Notes under the pieces: model-generated | Seen by the model: only the letters and a program-made list of their open reading frames with translations | What the model was told of the DNA's origin: nothing | Database searches by the model: none | DNA from: Chamaea fasciata | Taxonomy: Eukaryota > Chordata > Aves > Passeriformes > Sylviidae | DNA: 64,000 nucleotides | Direction of reading: 5' to 3' | Assembly: GCA_029207755.1 (NCBI GenBank) | Contig: JARCOQ010000016.1 | Span: forward strand, 10,879,307 to 10,943,306 | Shown: positions 12,401-25,100 of the stretch, piece after piece | Position numbering within the stretch: position 1 is the stretch's first letter | How the letters are laid out: the number at the start of each line of letters is the position of its first letter | Made by a program: the position numbers and the translations under genes

Positions 12401-13559
12401 CTCTTCTCCATCCATGCTCTCTGGACAGCCAGTCGTCTATGAAGTGAAATACTGGAGGAAGCAGCACCCAACAGAGGTAAGAGGCACCCAGTCTCTTCAT
12501 TTTCTGTTTCTGGAGCTTTAAGGTTTTAAAAGTCCTCTAGAAAGTCACTTCATGAATAGCAGTGTAAGGGCCAGCCAGAGCAAACCCCACGGTGTTTCCT
12601 CATCACACACTTGCCACAGTTCACTTTGCCCCCTAGATGGTTCAGCTGCCTGTCAGAGGACTGAAACTCTTCTGACTGCCACCCCAAAATGGTCTGCTGC
12701 TTGCAGTAGGCAGGGGAGAGATTGAAAATACAATGCTTCTGTTCCCTGAACTTCATTTGTTCCTTAGACATCAGGAAGCTGGTGGCTCTGTGGGGAAGGT
12801 GAGGCACTTCAAACACCCTTCTGAATAATCCAGCATTTCTGGGCTGGGCTGCTTCTGGTAGCAGAAGAACATGCATAGTGGCAGGTAACAAATGCCACCT
12901 GCTGATGATATGAACTGCAACATCATACACAGTCATTTGTTTGTTCATTTGTGAAAGGTCACTGAAACACATAACACTATTGGTATTTAGTTGCTGTCAC
13001 TAAACCTTCACCCTATAAAGAAATCAAAGTGAACTTTCTCACTTTCTTTTCAGGTCTCTGTAAAAGCAATTAACTACCAGGCAAAAAGCTTTGAGATTAC
13101 TGCAAGCTCCTTGAAGAGAGGCTATGATTACGTTGCAAGTCTCAGGTGTAACTACACGGGCTACTCAGCCTACTGGAGTGAATGGAGTGAAGAAGTTGAA
13201 TTTCACTATGGTAATAGTGTCAGAAAAAGCAGTTTGGTAAAAGGATGGCATATAGTCTTACATACTCTGCTGCTCTCTTGGAGGAGAGTTATGGACTCAT
13301 CATCTTCATCATTTTGAATGTAAAGTGAATGCATTTGTAAAGGCTTCCAAAACCACTAAATGTAAATAGGCAACTCCTTGGGAAACTAAGGAAGGGAAGA
13401 CCAAGAGTGGCTGATTTGCTTAGCCTTGTGAAAAAAAGGCTGAAAGGAATCTGACTATTCTCTGTAAATATTTCATGAAGTAGACAACAGGGAAGTAGAC
13501 AAAATATTTGAAATAAACAGCAATATTGATGTGAGAGCAAGTGGGTATAAATGAACAAG

Positions 13560-13606
<47 letters not shown>

Positions 13607-16600
13607 CATATAGATATATATCTGTCTATCTATATAGATAGGCTGCAAATTAAGCAGTATTTAATAGAGGCATGAGGGTTTATAAAAGCCCCTGAAGAGC
13701 AACAGAGAAAACAAGGAACATCTGCACTACAGTGACAATGATAATGCCATTTTAGGCACTGTGGGACAGGCCTTGTCCCCAAGGGCTGGCAGGGCCCTGC
13801 AGTACACCCTGGCTCTCCCAGCTCCTGCCACACCCAGAAGCTGAGCACAGTCTCTGCACCACACCTGTCTGACAGAGTGCACACCAGTGCTGCTGGCAGC
13901 TCTGGGGGCTGTTCTTTATGTGCTGGAGGCTTTCTTTTACATCCTCTAAAAGAGCATTTTTTTAAGTTGCAGAAGAGCAGCAAATAATTTGGTATTGCCA
14001 GTGCTTGCATTTAGATGCACATTCACATGTAAATATTTGCTTGTTTAACAGATTACCAGGTGAAGGCTGAAGACATTCTGCAGATGGCTGTGCCCACATC
14101 CTGCATACTGATCGTGGCAGGATCTGTAATTTGTTACTTCTGTTTCACCAAGTAGGTATCCTGCTTGTTACAGAGTTTATAGAGTAACCGTTTATAGGGA
14201 TATCAGTATTGCTATTGATTAGCTGAATGTCTGGTAGGACAGAAATCTAATGTCTTGGGTTTTCTCAGCACCTTTCTCCAGCTGTCTGTGAGCAGAGATT
14301 TTATAAACACAAGTCAGTTTCACTCTGTCATTTTCTGTCTTTATTAATCTTACTAGAATAGTATTACTAGAGCAGGGGGTTGTCAGTTTTGGACCCTAGT
14401 CTTTGCTGGAGTTCAAGTAGTGATGGCTAAATACCTTTATTTCTTTCAAAATTTTTGAAATGGTTATGTGAAAGTGAGATCCTGTCTATTTCACACCTCA
14501 TTTTAAACATAATTAGAACAATGGGTGGCAGTCGCTATGCAGAGCAGTCAAGTACCAAACATACAAACATCTTTGCACTGGTTTAATGAAAAGCAGGAGA
14601 TGCCCAAAACTAACACTTTCTGTTACTGCAAGGCAGATGCCTAAGAGGGAAAGAAGAACAGAGGAGAGAAATGTACACCAATTAATCCCAAGTGCAGTCA
14701 AAACAAGTAATTTTCATTCTTCCCTTGCAGAGTGAAAAAAGAATGGTGGGATCAAATTCCAAATCCAGCAAAGAGCCATTTGGTTGTAAAAAATGTCAAG
14801 GTAATTTGAAAGCTTTGCAAAAAATACCTTTTCCTGATCATCAGAAGTAGAATATGTAAAAAATTCTATTGTGTGTCTAGTATAAGGGATACTAAATACA
14901 GCTCATATGTGTCCTAAATCTCATTTGTATGTTTATTAGTTTTCAGTTTTGTGCTACTTTGATGAAATTAAGTTCCCGTTCCATGACTTAAAGCCGAGTC
15001 ATATGGAACAACAAATGTAAGTAAGATTAAAAAAATTCCCTCTGCTTTACAGCATAAAATTGTTTCCTGTACCATAAACATTAACTGTCCTTTCTGTTTG
15101 ACTTCCAAAAACAGAAGTTGCAAGAACTGTCTGGCTCAAAGTTTGTCAAGCCAAAACTTCAAGGGAAAAGATAACATCAGAAATGTTGAGAAATCTTGCA
15201 GTTGCCACAGCAAGTCTGGAGAATGGTTGCCAAAAGGCAGCAGTGCAGTTTTAACCCCTGATACAATACCAGTTGAAGAGTGTATAGAAATCTGTGTATG
15301 CTTGACAGACAGTGAAACGGAGAGCCAAGAAGAAACTGGCAACCAGATCACCATGTTTGAGCCTTGTGAGAGCAGCATCGTTGCTTTCAGAGGGCATCCT
15401 GAGCACAATGAGTTACTAGCTAACATGTTTGATGCACTCCTGGCAGATGAAAATAACATGCAAGACAATAAAGGCCCAAATATCCCCACAGTTGAGAGGA
15501 AAACTTTAGAGGACATTGGTTCAGAAAATCCATCACAACAAAATCCAAAAGAAAGTGCAGCCCAGAGTCTGCAACCATGTGATATTTCTCATACAGCTCC
15601 CCTTTCCACCAAAGCCTCTCAAGAGGACTACAATTGTAGTACAGCCAGCAGAGAGTCAGACCTATCAGAAGAATCCTTTGAATCTGGCTATCGGAGCTCC
15701 AGCATAAATTCTGCTTCTCTGGATGCAAGAGATCTTCATCAAAGCCTTTTTCTCTATAGTTCTGAAAATGAGCTTGACTCTTGTGTCCTGATCCAGGAGT
15801 CTACAAATAAATCATTGTTTGGAACCAAAACAGACAGAATAAACAGCCCTGCAGACAAGAGTTTGGATACCCTTGTGTCTGCATCCATGGGGTTGTGTGG
15901 TTCTGCCTACAAGAGCTGTGACACCGTTTTGTCTCCATCCCTGGAGCCCTGTGGCTCTGCCTACAGGAGCTTTAATATGCTTGTGTCTGCATGCAAGGAA
16001 CCGAGCAGCTCTGCATACAAGAGCTTCAATGCCCTCATGTCTGAGTCGATGGCTGACAGCAGCCTGCCTCTGAGCTTTGAAAGCGTGCCTTCCTCACCGC
16101 CTTCGTCAGAGACGCCCGAGTGCAGCTGCAGGGATCAAAGCACTCAGCCTGCCAGCAGTCAGATGTGTTGTAACAACTACAGCTCTCCCAGCACTGAGCT
16201 TGATTTTCCAAACACCTGTTCAGAACATACTGATTTTCTGTCTTTGTCCACACATGCAAATGAAGGTGCTTCAGCTTTTCTTTCAGAGGAAGAAATACAT
16301 AAGCAAGTAATATATCAAATTGTTCAAAGGAAAGCCAATATAATTTCTTGCCCCACTGCACCTCAGCCATCTGGTTATCAGCCTTTTGGTAGTGCAGGTA
16401 AATGTAACAGTCTATACTGGGACAGTGACAATGAGGATATCTCTACATCACTATATGAATCCTTCATTAGTCTGTGCAACAGCCAGAATGAAGCACCTCC
16501 AGAAACTGCAATCTATGACCCAAGGATAAAGGACAGTGTGTGTTTGACTGTTGAGGGTTCTGACTGCACCATTGTCCCAGGTTTAGCATCTGGTGAGAAT

Positions 16601-16612
16601 GACACACAGTAG
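6612..16612 (+). CDS. IL4R: Interleukin-4 receptor alpha chain
   Basis: Type I cytokine receptor that binds IL-4 (and IL-13 with IL13RA1), pairs with the common gamma chain and signals through JAK1/STAT6. Coding exons: 6656-6725, 10119-10260, 11116-11267, 12322-12476, 13054-13210, 14052-14151, 14731-14800, 14940-15016, 15115-16612; non-coding sequence begins at 6612. All junctions are GT-AG and the phases (1,2,1,0,1,2,0,2) join to an 806-residue protein; human has 825. The start is the ATG at 6656, giving a hydrophobic leader (TLWILFF). Extracellular cysteine pairs lie in FACVTDFDKELVCHW and SMCVPENEKDSLRCTC. Other marks: VKPRAPKNL at the domain hinge, WSEWS at 214-218, membrane span about 237-257, box 1 WWDQIPNPA at 264-272 (human WWDQIPNPA). 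The last exon encodes an acidic segment and a long tail with a fourfold 18-residue repeat at 553-624 and GYQPF at 728-732. Identity is secure; exon 8 (14940-15016) is the least certain by sequence, but its phases fit. Confidence 0.95.
6726..10118 (+). other. IL4R intron between leader exon and first receptor exon
   Basis: AT-rich intron of about 3.4 kb. It includes a GC-richer patch at 6950-7240 with no splice-supported exon and a T-rich/(TA)n low-complexity tract at about 9368-9416. No other gene or clear transposon was recognised. Confidence 0.7.
9368..9416. repeat. Poly-T and (TA)n low-complexity tract
   Basis: T-rich run broken by single C residues, ending in about six TA units. Simple-sequence DNA inside an IL4R intron. 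Confidence 0.9.
10261..15114 (+). other. Remaining IL4R introns
   Basis: Introns at 10261-11115, 11268-12321, 12477-13053, 13211-14051, 14152-14730, 14801-14939 and 15017-15114. They are mostly unique sequence. The only striking element is the TCTA microsatellite in the 13211-14051 intron. Open frames in them overlap exon edges or are chance frames. Confidence 0.75.
13561..13640. repeat. (TCTA)n microsatellite with self-complementary tail
   Basis: About eleven perfect TCTA units (13561-13605), followed by mixed TATAGATA and TCTATCTATATAGATA blocks. The tail contains TATCTATATAGATA, which is self-complementary and could form a cruciform or hairpin. It lies in the IL4R intron after the WSEWS exon. 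Confidence 0.95.
15848..16063 (+). repeat. IL4R: Fourfold 54-bp in-frame tandem repeat in IL4R tail
   Basis: Four consecutive 54-bp units (15848-15901, 15902-15955, 15956-16009, 16010-16063) encode 18-residue repeats beginning PADKSLDTL, SAYKSCDTV, SAYRSFNML and SAYKSFNAL. Units 2-4 each place a tyrosine (residues 573, 591, 609) in the context S-A-Y-(K/R)-S-(C/F). This resembles the mammalian IL4R STAT6-docking sites (GYKAF, GYKPF, GYQEF). Unit 1 has Asp in place of Tyr. The unit-level match is direct; docking function is inferred. Confidence 0.85.
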
Positions 16613-17300
16613 TGATGGTAGCCCTTGGATCAACAGCACTAATGAGCTGTCTGGTGATAGCAATGAAAATACCAGCAGATATGAACAGCTGTTGCATTTG
16701 TTAGAAATGAAATGCCAAGATTTAAACAGCAGAGAAAGAGCTATAAAGGGAACAAAATGGAAAAGCTTTAACCCTACTGCTAAAGTAATGCAAGAGGGGG
16801 GTGATAACAGACTAAAATACTGACTTCCACTGCCACTCACACAACCACTTGAGGGAATTTGGAGATGTAGGGGGAAGTGAAGAGGTGCTGAAGTGTGCAG
16901 ATGGGGGCAGGGGGTGTGGCTCAGCAGCCAGCTTACCAGCATCACTGGGCAGTATTGGGCTAAACTTAGAAGAATTGCAGACCCCTTGTGCTCCGTGGCT
17001 CAGACAAGGTGTTACCTTACCATCTTGTGAGTAACTTCTATCCCTCTGATTCTCACCCCGTTCACAGTGAGGACTCCAGACTGGCACATGCAGTTAAAAA
17101 AAGACCAGTAGAACTGTTAATGGAAAACAGCAGGAAGAATGAGAAAAAAAATAAAACTTGTGCAAACCCTTGCCCAAGAGGACAATTGCTATATGGAGTT
17201 AGCCTAGCCACATTTGCCAGGACTGAACTAGTCTTTGGAAATAAACTGTATGGGAAGTGGAATTGTTGCTTGTTATTTCAATCTTGACTGAAGTGAGGGC
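16613..17300 (+). other. IL4R 3' untranslated region with poly(A) signals
   Basis: Sequence after the IL4R stop. AATAAA occurs at 17150-17155 and again at 17240-17245, so two alternative 3' ends are possible. The true cleavage site is not visible. Confidence 0.6.
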
Positions 17301-17639
17301 TACTGTAGGTCACCCATGATTCACTGGGTTGTAGCTCTCATGGCTGCCTGGGACTGGCAGCCGGGACACAATGCAGACCCCTGGGGGCAGTTGCGGTTAG
17401 CACCCAGCAGTGGCAGCCACAGATCTACAGGGACCAAGTCAGAGCTGGTGAATCCAGCTGTAAATAAAAGGGAGCAGCAGCTGCAGGAAGCAGGAGTTCT
17501 TAGTACAGCTCCTGTGGTTATTGCCCTGGCAGTGAGTTGCGTGGGAAGCACACAAAGGTGATGTGGAATGTGCTGACACACCTGAAGGTGGGATATAGGT
17601 GCAGGTCTGTGGGAATACACAAGACAGAGAGTAAGACAG

Positions 17640-18010
17640 ATTTAATTAGCATAGCTAGTCTGATGACTAGGATGCCATGGCAGGGACAAAGAGAACTTTG
17701 AGATTATGAGAAGATGGGATTAAACCTGCTTACGGGAAGAGGAGAGATTCAATCCTATGAGAAAGATGTTGTAAAATGCATAAGTTGCTTGTATGGTCTT
17801 TTAACCTAATTATTGTAGTAGAAATTATTAACCTTCCTGAAATGGTATATAAGCTCTTGGAAAACCTGGGTAAAATCGAATTCTGATCACCAAAATCAGT
17901 CTTCCCGTCTCTCCATCAATCGCCAATACAGATCCAAAGGGGAGGTGATTGATATATCACACAGCTTCCGTAACTTACTTCTTTTGGGGTGGGGGATGTT
18001 GTCCTGTGTG
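17640..18010 (+). mobile_element. Possible LTR fragment
   Basis: A TATATAAG box at 17846 is followed by a short GC-balanced leader ending in CAGTCTTCCCGTCTCTCC, similar in layout to the U3/R part of avian LTRs. No AATAAA and no clear terminal repeats were found, so this is tentative. Confidence 0.3.
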
Positions 18011-18870
18011 CTTAGCCCTGACATGGGGTGTATGTTTCTATACCTGCTCAATCAAGACCTGAAATAAGGATTACCATCATTTGCACTTAGACAGTGCTAT
18101 TATTGGTGATGAGTTTCTTGTCTTGTAGAAACAAACAGTTACTTCAGCAGCTGTAAAAGGAATCAGGGATTTCTAAGCAGTGTTTCTTCCCAGACAGATT
18201 ATCCAGTTTGTGGTCCAACACTGTACCTTTGTGGAATGTTTTTTTTTGGCTTCCTGTTCTTGTCCTGTCAAAATGGGAATTAGCCTGCACCTTAAAGGTA
18301 GTATGTACTTCTTGTTGGAATTATTCAAGAAGATTTGCTGACAACTTTTCTACAGCATAATTACATATTTCAGTATGGTAAATTCCACCCTAGTATATTA
18401 GCAGCAGCATAAAACACTTAAGAACCATTGAACAGTGGGGTTTTTCTATTGAAATGTATACATTTATTCTCATTTAGAAAACTCTATTTGTATTGCCATT
18501 CAAAAGGAAGGAAACCATAATGCTAAACACAGCAACTGGTACTGCAAATCTCTCTTCCAAGTTGGTAAAGTAGTAGAGGTATCTATGTAGGGACACCAGT
18601 GGTGCTTTCTTTCCCTTCTACTCCTGTGCTCTCTCTTGTGCTGTTTGTGAAATCCTCCATGAAGGCTTGTGCTTGGCTGGAGAGGTCTGCTCAGGCCAAC
18701 TTTGCTGCAGCACTTGCTTCTCTGCTGAGCACCAGCTCTGTTCTGCCTTTCCCTGGCTTTTTTCTTCCACATAGCTATGCCCTCTAGTCTGCACATTTCT
18801 GTAAGATGTCTTTCTGTGTGGGGTTATTCTTCCCTTTCTCTCCATTCAGTGTTTCTCTATTGCCCTTTCC

Positions 18871-19123
18871 TGCCGGGAAGATTGCACATAATCAATATGA
18901 TTGATAAGCAAGCTTCACTTTATTGATCAAAAGGCACACATTATATTGAGGCTACTTATTATTATGCATACTTGTTAATATTTGATTGGTTACAGTAAAA
19001 GAAAACTATATACTTGTTGATATTTGGTTGGTTACAGTAAAAAAAATTATATTTGGATCCATTCTTGTTATCACTGAGCTTCTCCCTCAGACTTCTCAAC
19101 CCCAGCGTTTTGTTATGGTAACA
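18871..19123 (-). mobile_element. Solo LTR, minus orientation
   Basis: On the minus strand the element starts TGTTACCATAAC and ends CTTCCCGGCA, i.e. TG...CA ends. AATAAAG lies upstream of a short U5-like tail (CTTGCTTATCAATCA). It contains a direct tandem duplication of about 42 bp (plus strand 18969-19010 and 19011-19052; core TTGGTTACAGTAAAA) in the position where LTRs carry enhancers. No internal viral genes are attached and no target-site duplication is obvious. Confidence 0.6.
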
Positions 19124-22100
19124 CAGCTGCATTCAAGGTCATGCTGACCTCCACCTGGCTCCTGTGTGAATGCAAGTGATCTTCAGCAAAGCTCTCATGT
19201 CTACGTGGCCTTGGTCACGTAGCCATTCCTCAACATTTCTCTGGTGAAATGGAACCTGACTCTCAGAGAAGGGGGATCCCTGTTCCTGTGTCTTTGTATA
19301 ACCCAGAAGAGGAGACAGGCAGTGGGGCTGAGGGGGGTAGCACCTCAGCTCACCCTCTCCCTGTGACCAGGTGTGGAGCCTGGCTGTAGTGTGAGCTGAG
19401 TTCCATGTTCCACCCTTTAGCCCTGCCAATTTTGCCATCCATAGCTATTACCAGGCTATGAAACCCAGGTGGGTTTCAAGTGACAGATTTCTAGCCCAAG
19501 CTGGTGATCTGCCCCTTGGGTAGTGAGTGAGAGTTGTGATTTGAGCTGGCGGTGAGGGGTGTGGACTGAAGTCAGCACCTGGGGACCAGCCTGTGCCTGC
19601 ATGCTTATATAGAGAGAGGCAGCTCGCCCTCCCAAGAGAGGAGCTTTGGTACCCTCCAGGCATGTCCTTTTTTGCTAGTGGAGGGCTCCTGCCGGGACAG
19701 AGAATTACTGATCACAGTAAGCATATATTCAGTGGTTTTCAATTTGTTTTGAAAGACTGCCAGCAGGTGAAGGCTTGTGCCAAGTTTTAGCCTAGTTTAT
19801 AGTGCCATTTATTACTTGCTTGTAATCACTCCACCTCCACATCTTTCTCACCTGTCTTTCTTCCAAATACTAGCAACCTGAATCACCATGACTGAAATAG
19901 GTTCCTGAGAAAAAAAGCTGGTGCATTCACAGTTCAGGAGAAATTAGTTCAGACGCATTCTTTTTCCATTGCAGAAATGCCACAGGCTTGGCTCTTCATT
20001 TCTCTTCTGAACAGAGTTGGCTCCTTGGAAATACAGACCTCTTAAGTATCAGCTGTTGGCAAAACCCCTCAATGATGAAGTTTATCATTGCCCATAGAAA
20101 ACTCGCAACAACCACATGACAAGGGTGACACTAGTATAGAGCAGGACCTTGAGGATGTGGAGTCAGGTTCTTGGGGGTAGGGACAAGTTGATTTAGGGTG
20201 AAGGAGGGGTCAGCTTTTTAAATAGCTTGCCTCTGCATCTTGCTTTGTGACCCTACAGTGTTGAAGCAGGGTGCAAGGATGTCCAAGTGTTCACCCACCA
20301 CAAGCTACAAACTTTATATAAGAAAACGAGTTAAGTGTTGCAATGACAGGGCCAAAGGGACAAAGGGTTACAGAACTATATGAGAGGGTTGTAACTCCCA
20401 AAACCCTGCTCCCTAAGGTTTACCTCTGACCATGGAATTGTAGAACAAAACTCCTTAATGAACAGAGGCTGACAGAATAGTTTGTTTTCTCCTAACCATG
20501 TATTTTCTGTAGAAAACCTCTTAGGGAGCATGGTTCATGCAGTCTGTGTTCCTAGCCCTGACAGAGTTGCTTCCGAAGTGTGTTCTTTTGTATGCAGTTG
20601 CTTTTACAAAAAATAGATAATTTTTATTACTACCTATTTTTGCAATGCCCAGGCATGTGTGCCCATGTATGCACACAAACACACAGATCATTTCTCACCT
20701 CTGGTCTGCCCCAGGCTCCCACGTGATGGTGTACCTTGATCTCACATTACCCGGAATTTTAGGTTTTTCACCACACTTCTGTGACTGAGACCTTGCAGTC
20801 ATGGCCACAACCCTCAAGGCCTCTCCTACTGCACCAAAGTCACAAGGTCGGAAGCCAAGCAACAGCTCAGCAGGAACTTTCTGGTAATAATGCAGGGAGA
20901 CCAGTGAACTGGTTTGGTTTTCAACAGCAGGACTGTTGTCTTTCTAAGCAGGTGTCTCCAAAGCAAAGGAAAAACACGGTCAGGTGAGGAAGAGGGCACC
21001 TTCCAGGTACCTCACTAACACAACCAAAGTTAAAGCTTATTGAATTGCCATACCTTGGCCTGTTTTTCCAGAGTGCCTAATAACATCTACCAGCAGCACT
21101 CCTGGATTGCTAAATCCTGAGTGTTTTCATTCCTTGTGACAAGTTCGTTGAGAGGAACTTTACATCTCTGCTGAACTCTGGCCAAAGGTGCTTTGGTCTA
21201 TGTCCCTTTTGCTGTCCTGCTTCCAATCTGCCTCTCCTGTGTCTTTCTACAACACTGAAATGTCCTTACTGTCCCTTTAGTAAAACTGCAACATGAAAGG
21301 GAAGAAAAACTGGCAGCAGTCCTAGTTGAACAGAATGGGGAACTGGCTGCTGTGGCACATTTAGCTGCATGAGGGGAGGAGCAGCTGTTTTGTTCTTTTT
21401 TTGCTCTTAGCCAGAATGCTCTCTATAAAACTGACTATCTGTGCATGTGACCTAAGAGTCTATATTCTGAATGCAGAGAAGCAATTGTCATGGCAAAAGT
21501 TGTTACAGTGCAGCCTGTGAGCCACAGTCTGTCTTTGGTAGAGGAGTCACTGTGCTAGACCTGCCCCAGTCCATGGAGCGTGGCAGGTGTCCTAAGGAGC
21601 TCCTGTCCCAGTTAGGTGATGGATCAGCCATTCCCTTCATCCTGTCCTGCCCAATTGTAAAGAGCAGGGCAATTCATAACAGTGTGATGTTTGTCCTCTG
21701 AAGGCTACCAAGTTGGTGACTAATATACAGCACTGGGATTTTCCTACTTGATGCTGTTTCCCCAGCTCTTAGAAATGGGGAAATTTGCTATAAGCTGAAG
21801 TGTTTGAGGTTGACTGCTTCTCCCCAGCTCAGCTACTGCTGGTTTCACTTGCAATGAGCCACCCACACAGCAACAAGAATTATAATGAGGTGAGAAAACA
21901 ATGGACTGTGTTCTGGGGGTAGAATTTCCATGCCTGGGTCAGCCTTATAACCAGTCCTCAGTCCTTTTTTTGATGCCTTAGAGAGTTTCTGTGAGAACCA
22001 GGTGTGCATTGGCCGTGGCTGGCCATGGAGCCAGAGCCTGTGGTAAGTAACCAGCTGAGGTCTGGAGGAGCTGGCTTCTACTGTGCTGCAAGTGCTGACC

Positions 22101-25100
22101 AGCGCACATGTCTGGCAGGTCCTGGGCTTGAAGGTTGTGCAGGGCAGTTCACAGCTGGGTGGTCTTCCCCCTCCACTGCCTGGCTGAGATGCTTCAGAAA
22201 CACTTAGCACGCTCCTCCACAACAGGAGACGGGAGCAATTAAACCATGAAATGCCTTGTTTCCTCCACTACAGCAAGAATTAGTGTACACAGTTGGGCAT
22301 GTGCTGAGTATTTTATCACCTCGTTCTGAGCTGTGCTGGGCCCCTGCCACAGACACCCTTGTTCAGAAGTATTAGGAATTCTTCCCACTTCTGGTAAAGC
22401 TGTCTTTGCTGTTCTTACACCTAAAAACCTCTGGCTCTGCTTCTGTATTGGATTTGTGTATCAAGATTTTATTGTGGAAAGGGGCTACAAGGGAGGCTTT
22501 TCTGAGAAGCCACTCCTTTCCTGCCTTTTCTCCTAAAGACACAGTACGTTGCTGCCAGTGACATGAGAAGTCACTAAATGTGTTAGGACAGCATGTTCTG
22601 TGGTTTACAGATGCAGCTTGCTATGTGAGCCCTTTGCTTTGCTTTGCTTTGCATGTGCTGCCAGAGGCTGAAGAGAGCTGGTGTGTTTTCCCCCCTATTA
22701 CAGGTGCTGGAAGCTGCCTAAGGCACACTCCATTGCTGCACCAGCCCCAAGTGTGGAGGAGCTGCAGCCAGGCAGGATAGGCGGGACGTGCTGATTTTTG
22801 GTAGCTGTGGTAAAACGGAGCTCTGTGAGATGCAGATGAGGATCTTGCCATAAATAGCTGTGTGCCAGCAGTAGAGTTCTGGTCTTGGTGCATCCCCACT
22901 TGCAGAGATCTGGGGACAAGCGGATAGATGTTGCCTCTAAGGGGGCCAATTTCTGCCAGCCTGCGTGGCAGGAGCGGGGAGTTCTGCCAGCTCTGCCAAC
23001 TCAGATGAGCACTGTGGGAATGCACAACGGCCTTGCTGACCTCGTGCAGAGATGCTCTGGGCATGCTTTGCATGCTGCAACTGCGGATGTTGGGTTTGAG
23101 CCTGAGCAGAGCTGTAGGTTTCTGTTTCACATGGTCAGGGTCAGTTCACAAGTACAGTCATTCCTGTTTCTCTTTACCAGCATGTGTCTGGTGATTTCCT
23201 AAGAGAAGATAGAAGCTTCTGTGCAATCTCCTCCATGTGAGCAAGAAGTACATAGCCACAGCTCAGTGAAGGTAAGGCCTTTTCCTCTGGCTAGAGCCAA
23301 AGCAATGTCCTCTTACTACAGCATTCATGCAATATGGGTTCAGACTTGATGGATATTGGGGAAAACAAGAGGCTGATCCCAGTGTTGATGGCTACAGATA
23401 ACTGGCAAAGGCAGAAGGGAGGCCGGAGGGCAGGATGCTGGGTCTCTGCAGGTGACATTCAGTATTCCCCAGACTGAAAGTAATGCCTCCTCCCTCCCCT
23501 GCAGCATCCTGTGTCAGCTCACAGCCACCACCTGTGGAGCTTTGTTTTTCAACCTGCTGCTTTGCTGACTAACACCTCTGCTTTCTGCCTGGCTCATTCA
23601 TATTTTAGCCTGTTTCCTGAGCTTTGAGGTGGTTTCTTCTATTGCTTTCCCTTCCAGCAGAACACTGTTACTCATGTCTCAGCTGTTCTCCTGCCATTTT
23701 TTACTTATTGTCATGTATGATTATCTTCCTCCTAAATGTCACCAGCCAGTAATAGTGCCTTTGACCCTGAAGTTATGGCAGGTCTGTATCTTTGATGCTG
23801 CTGGTGATACTGGTTTAATTCTGTTATGACAGGAAGAAAGTACAGAGGTAGTACCGTTTCTGTGGAGTTTTTTCTCTGTTTCTTCAAATCATGAACTTGG
23901 TAAGTCCAAGAGTGACTAGTTTTATATCTAGAGAAAAGAATTGTCCGCTCTGAAAGTTGTTTTTTTGATGTGTATTCTTGCTGATAAATACAGATGTTGC
24001 CCTTCTTCCAGTGATGGCAAAATGGTTTTGGGTCATGAATAACAGAATCTACCAAGCCTTCCCTTGTGTGGCCTTCTTGCTTGCTTCTTGGTCAATATTA
24101 CTGCTGCAGGCTGGGCTGAAATTACAATTTTTATGAGTTAAATTTAAAGAAAACAGGCCTTTTGATGCAATATATTTATATCTATAAAGCCATTGGTCTT
24201 ACAGTGCTACCAGGGTTCCTGTTTTTTAAATTAGCTCTTTAATATCAAATGCATATTATTGCATGGTTTAAAAGTAGTGTGGCTTGTGACTGCCAGACTA
24301 TCACTCTTTTGACTGATCGCACATGCTGCTCTCTCCCTCCCTCCTCTGCAAAATAACAGTATCAGCACACTTTGGAGAGTCCTGTGTAATCAGGGGGCAA
24401 AAGCTACCCCACTGTCCTGGTGTGCTATCCTCACAACAGAAAGATACTAAGAGCCTGGGAAATTTCTGACAGCCCCTCAACCTGTGGGCTTCTTGGGTTA
24501 TTATAGCTCCTTGTTCTTGCTCCTAGCTCCTCCTACCTCCACACTGTGCTGTGTGTGCCAAATCCCTCCATAGTGCTGCTCATTTCCCTCTTGCCTAAGG
24601 ATACAGTGAGCATGCATGGGTTCCTTGAGGTTCCTTTAAAAGTATGATTAGGTGAGTTGATGGACCCTCCCTCAGTGTCAACCTTGCAATCTAAAGAGAC
24701 CTGGCCCAGACATAAGTCACAGGCATGAGATATGACAGGGGCGAGCCCCTCACCTGTGTAGGATCCAGATGACCTCCCTGCCTGTGGTCTGAGGATTGGT
24801 GCTGTTGCCCTGATCCTGGGACCCTTTGGGGAATGGATGGAAGCTGAACGCAGTGGTGTTTGACTGTCTCCAATGCAGCACATGCTGTACTATGCAGTTT
24901 GGCTTAGCCCTTTGATACCTTGACAATGATACCTGCTCACTGCACAAGCCTAAGTCCACCAGCCTCACTATGACCTTTTAGACATGGGGCTTGTGAATTT
25001 TTATCAGCTCTCCCACACTTTTCTCATGTAAGAAAGCAGAGCAGTACAGTAATAAATGTTGTGTGGGTGTTTGGACCTGAATTCATCACCTCCTCTCACC

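Noticed and set aside
22630..22655. Short CTTTG repeat
   Set aside because: Only a few units; ordinary low-complexity DNA.
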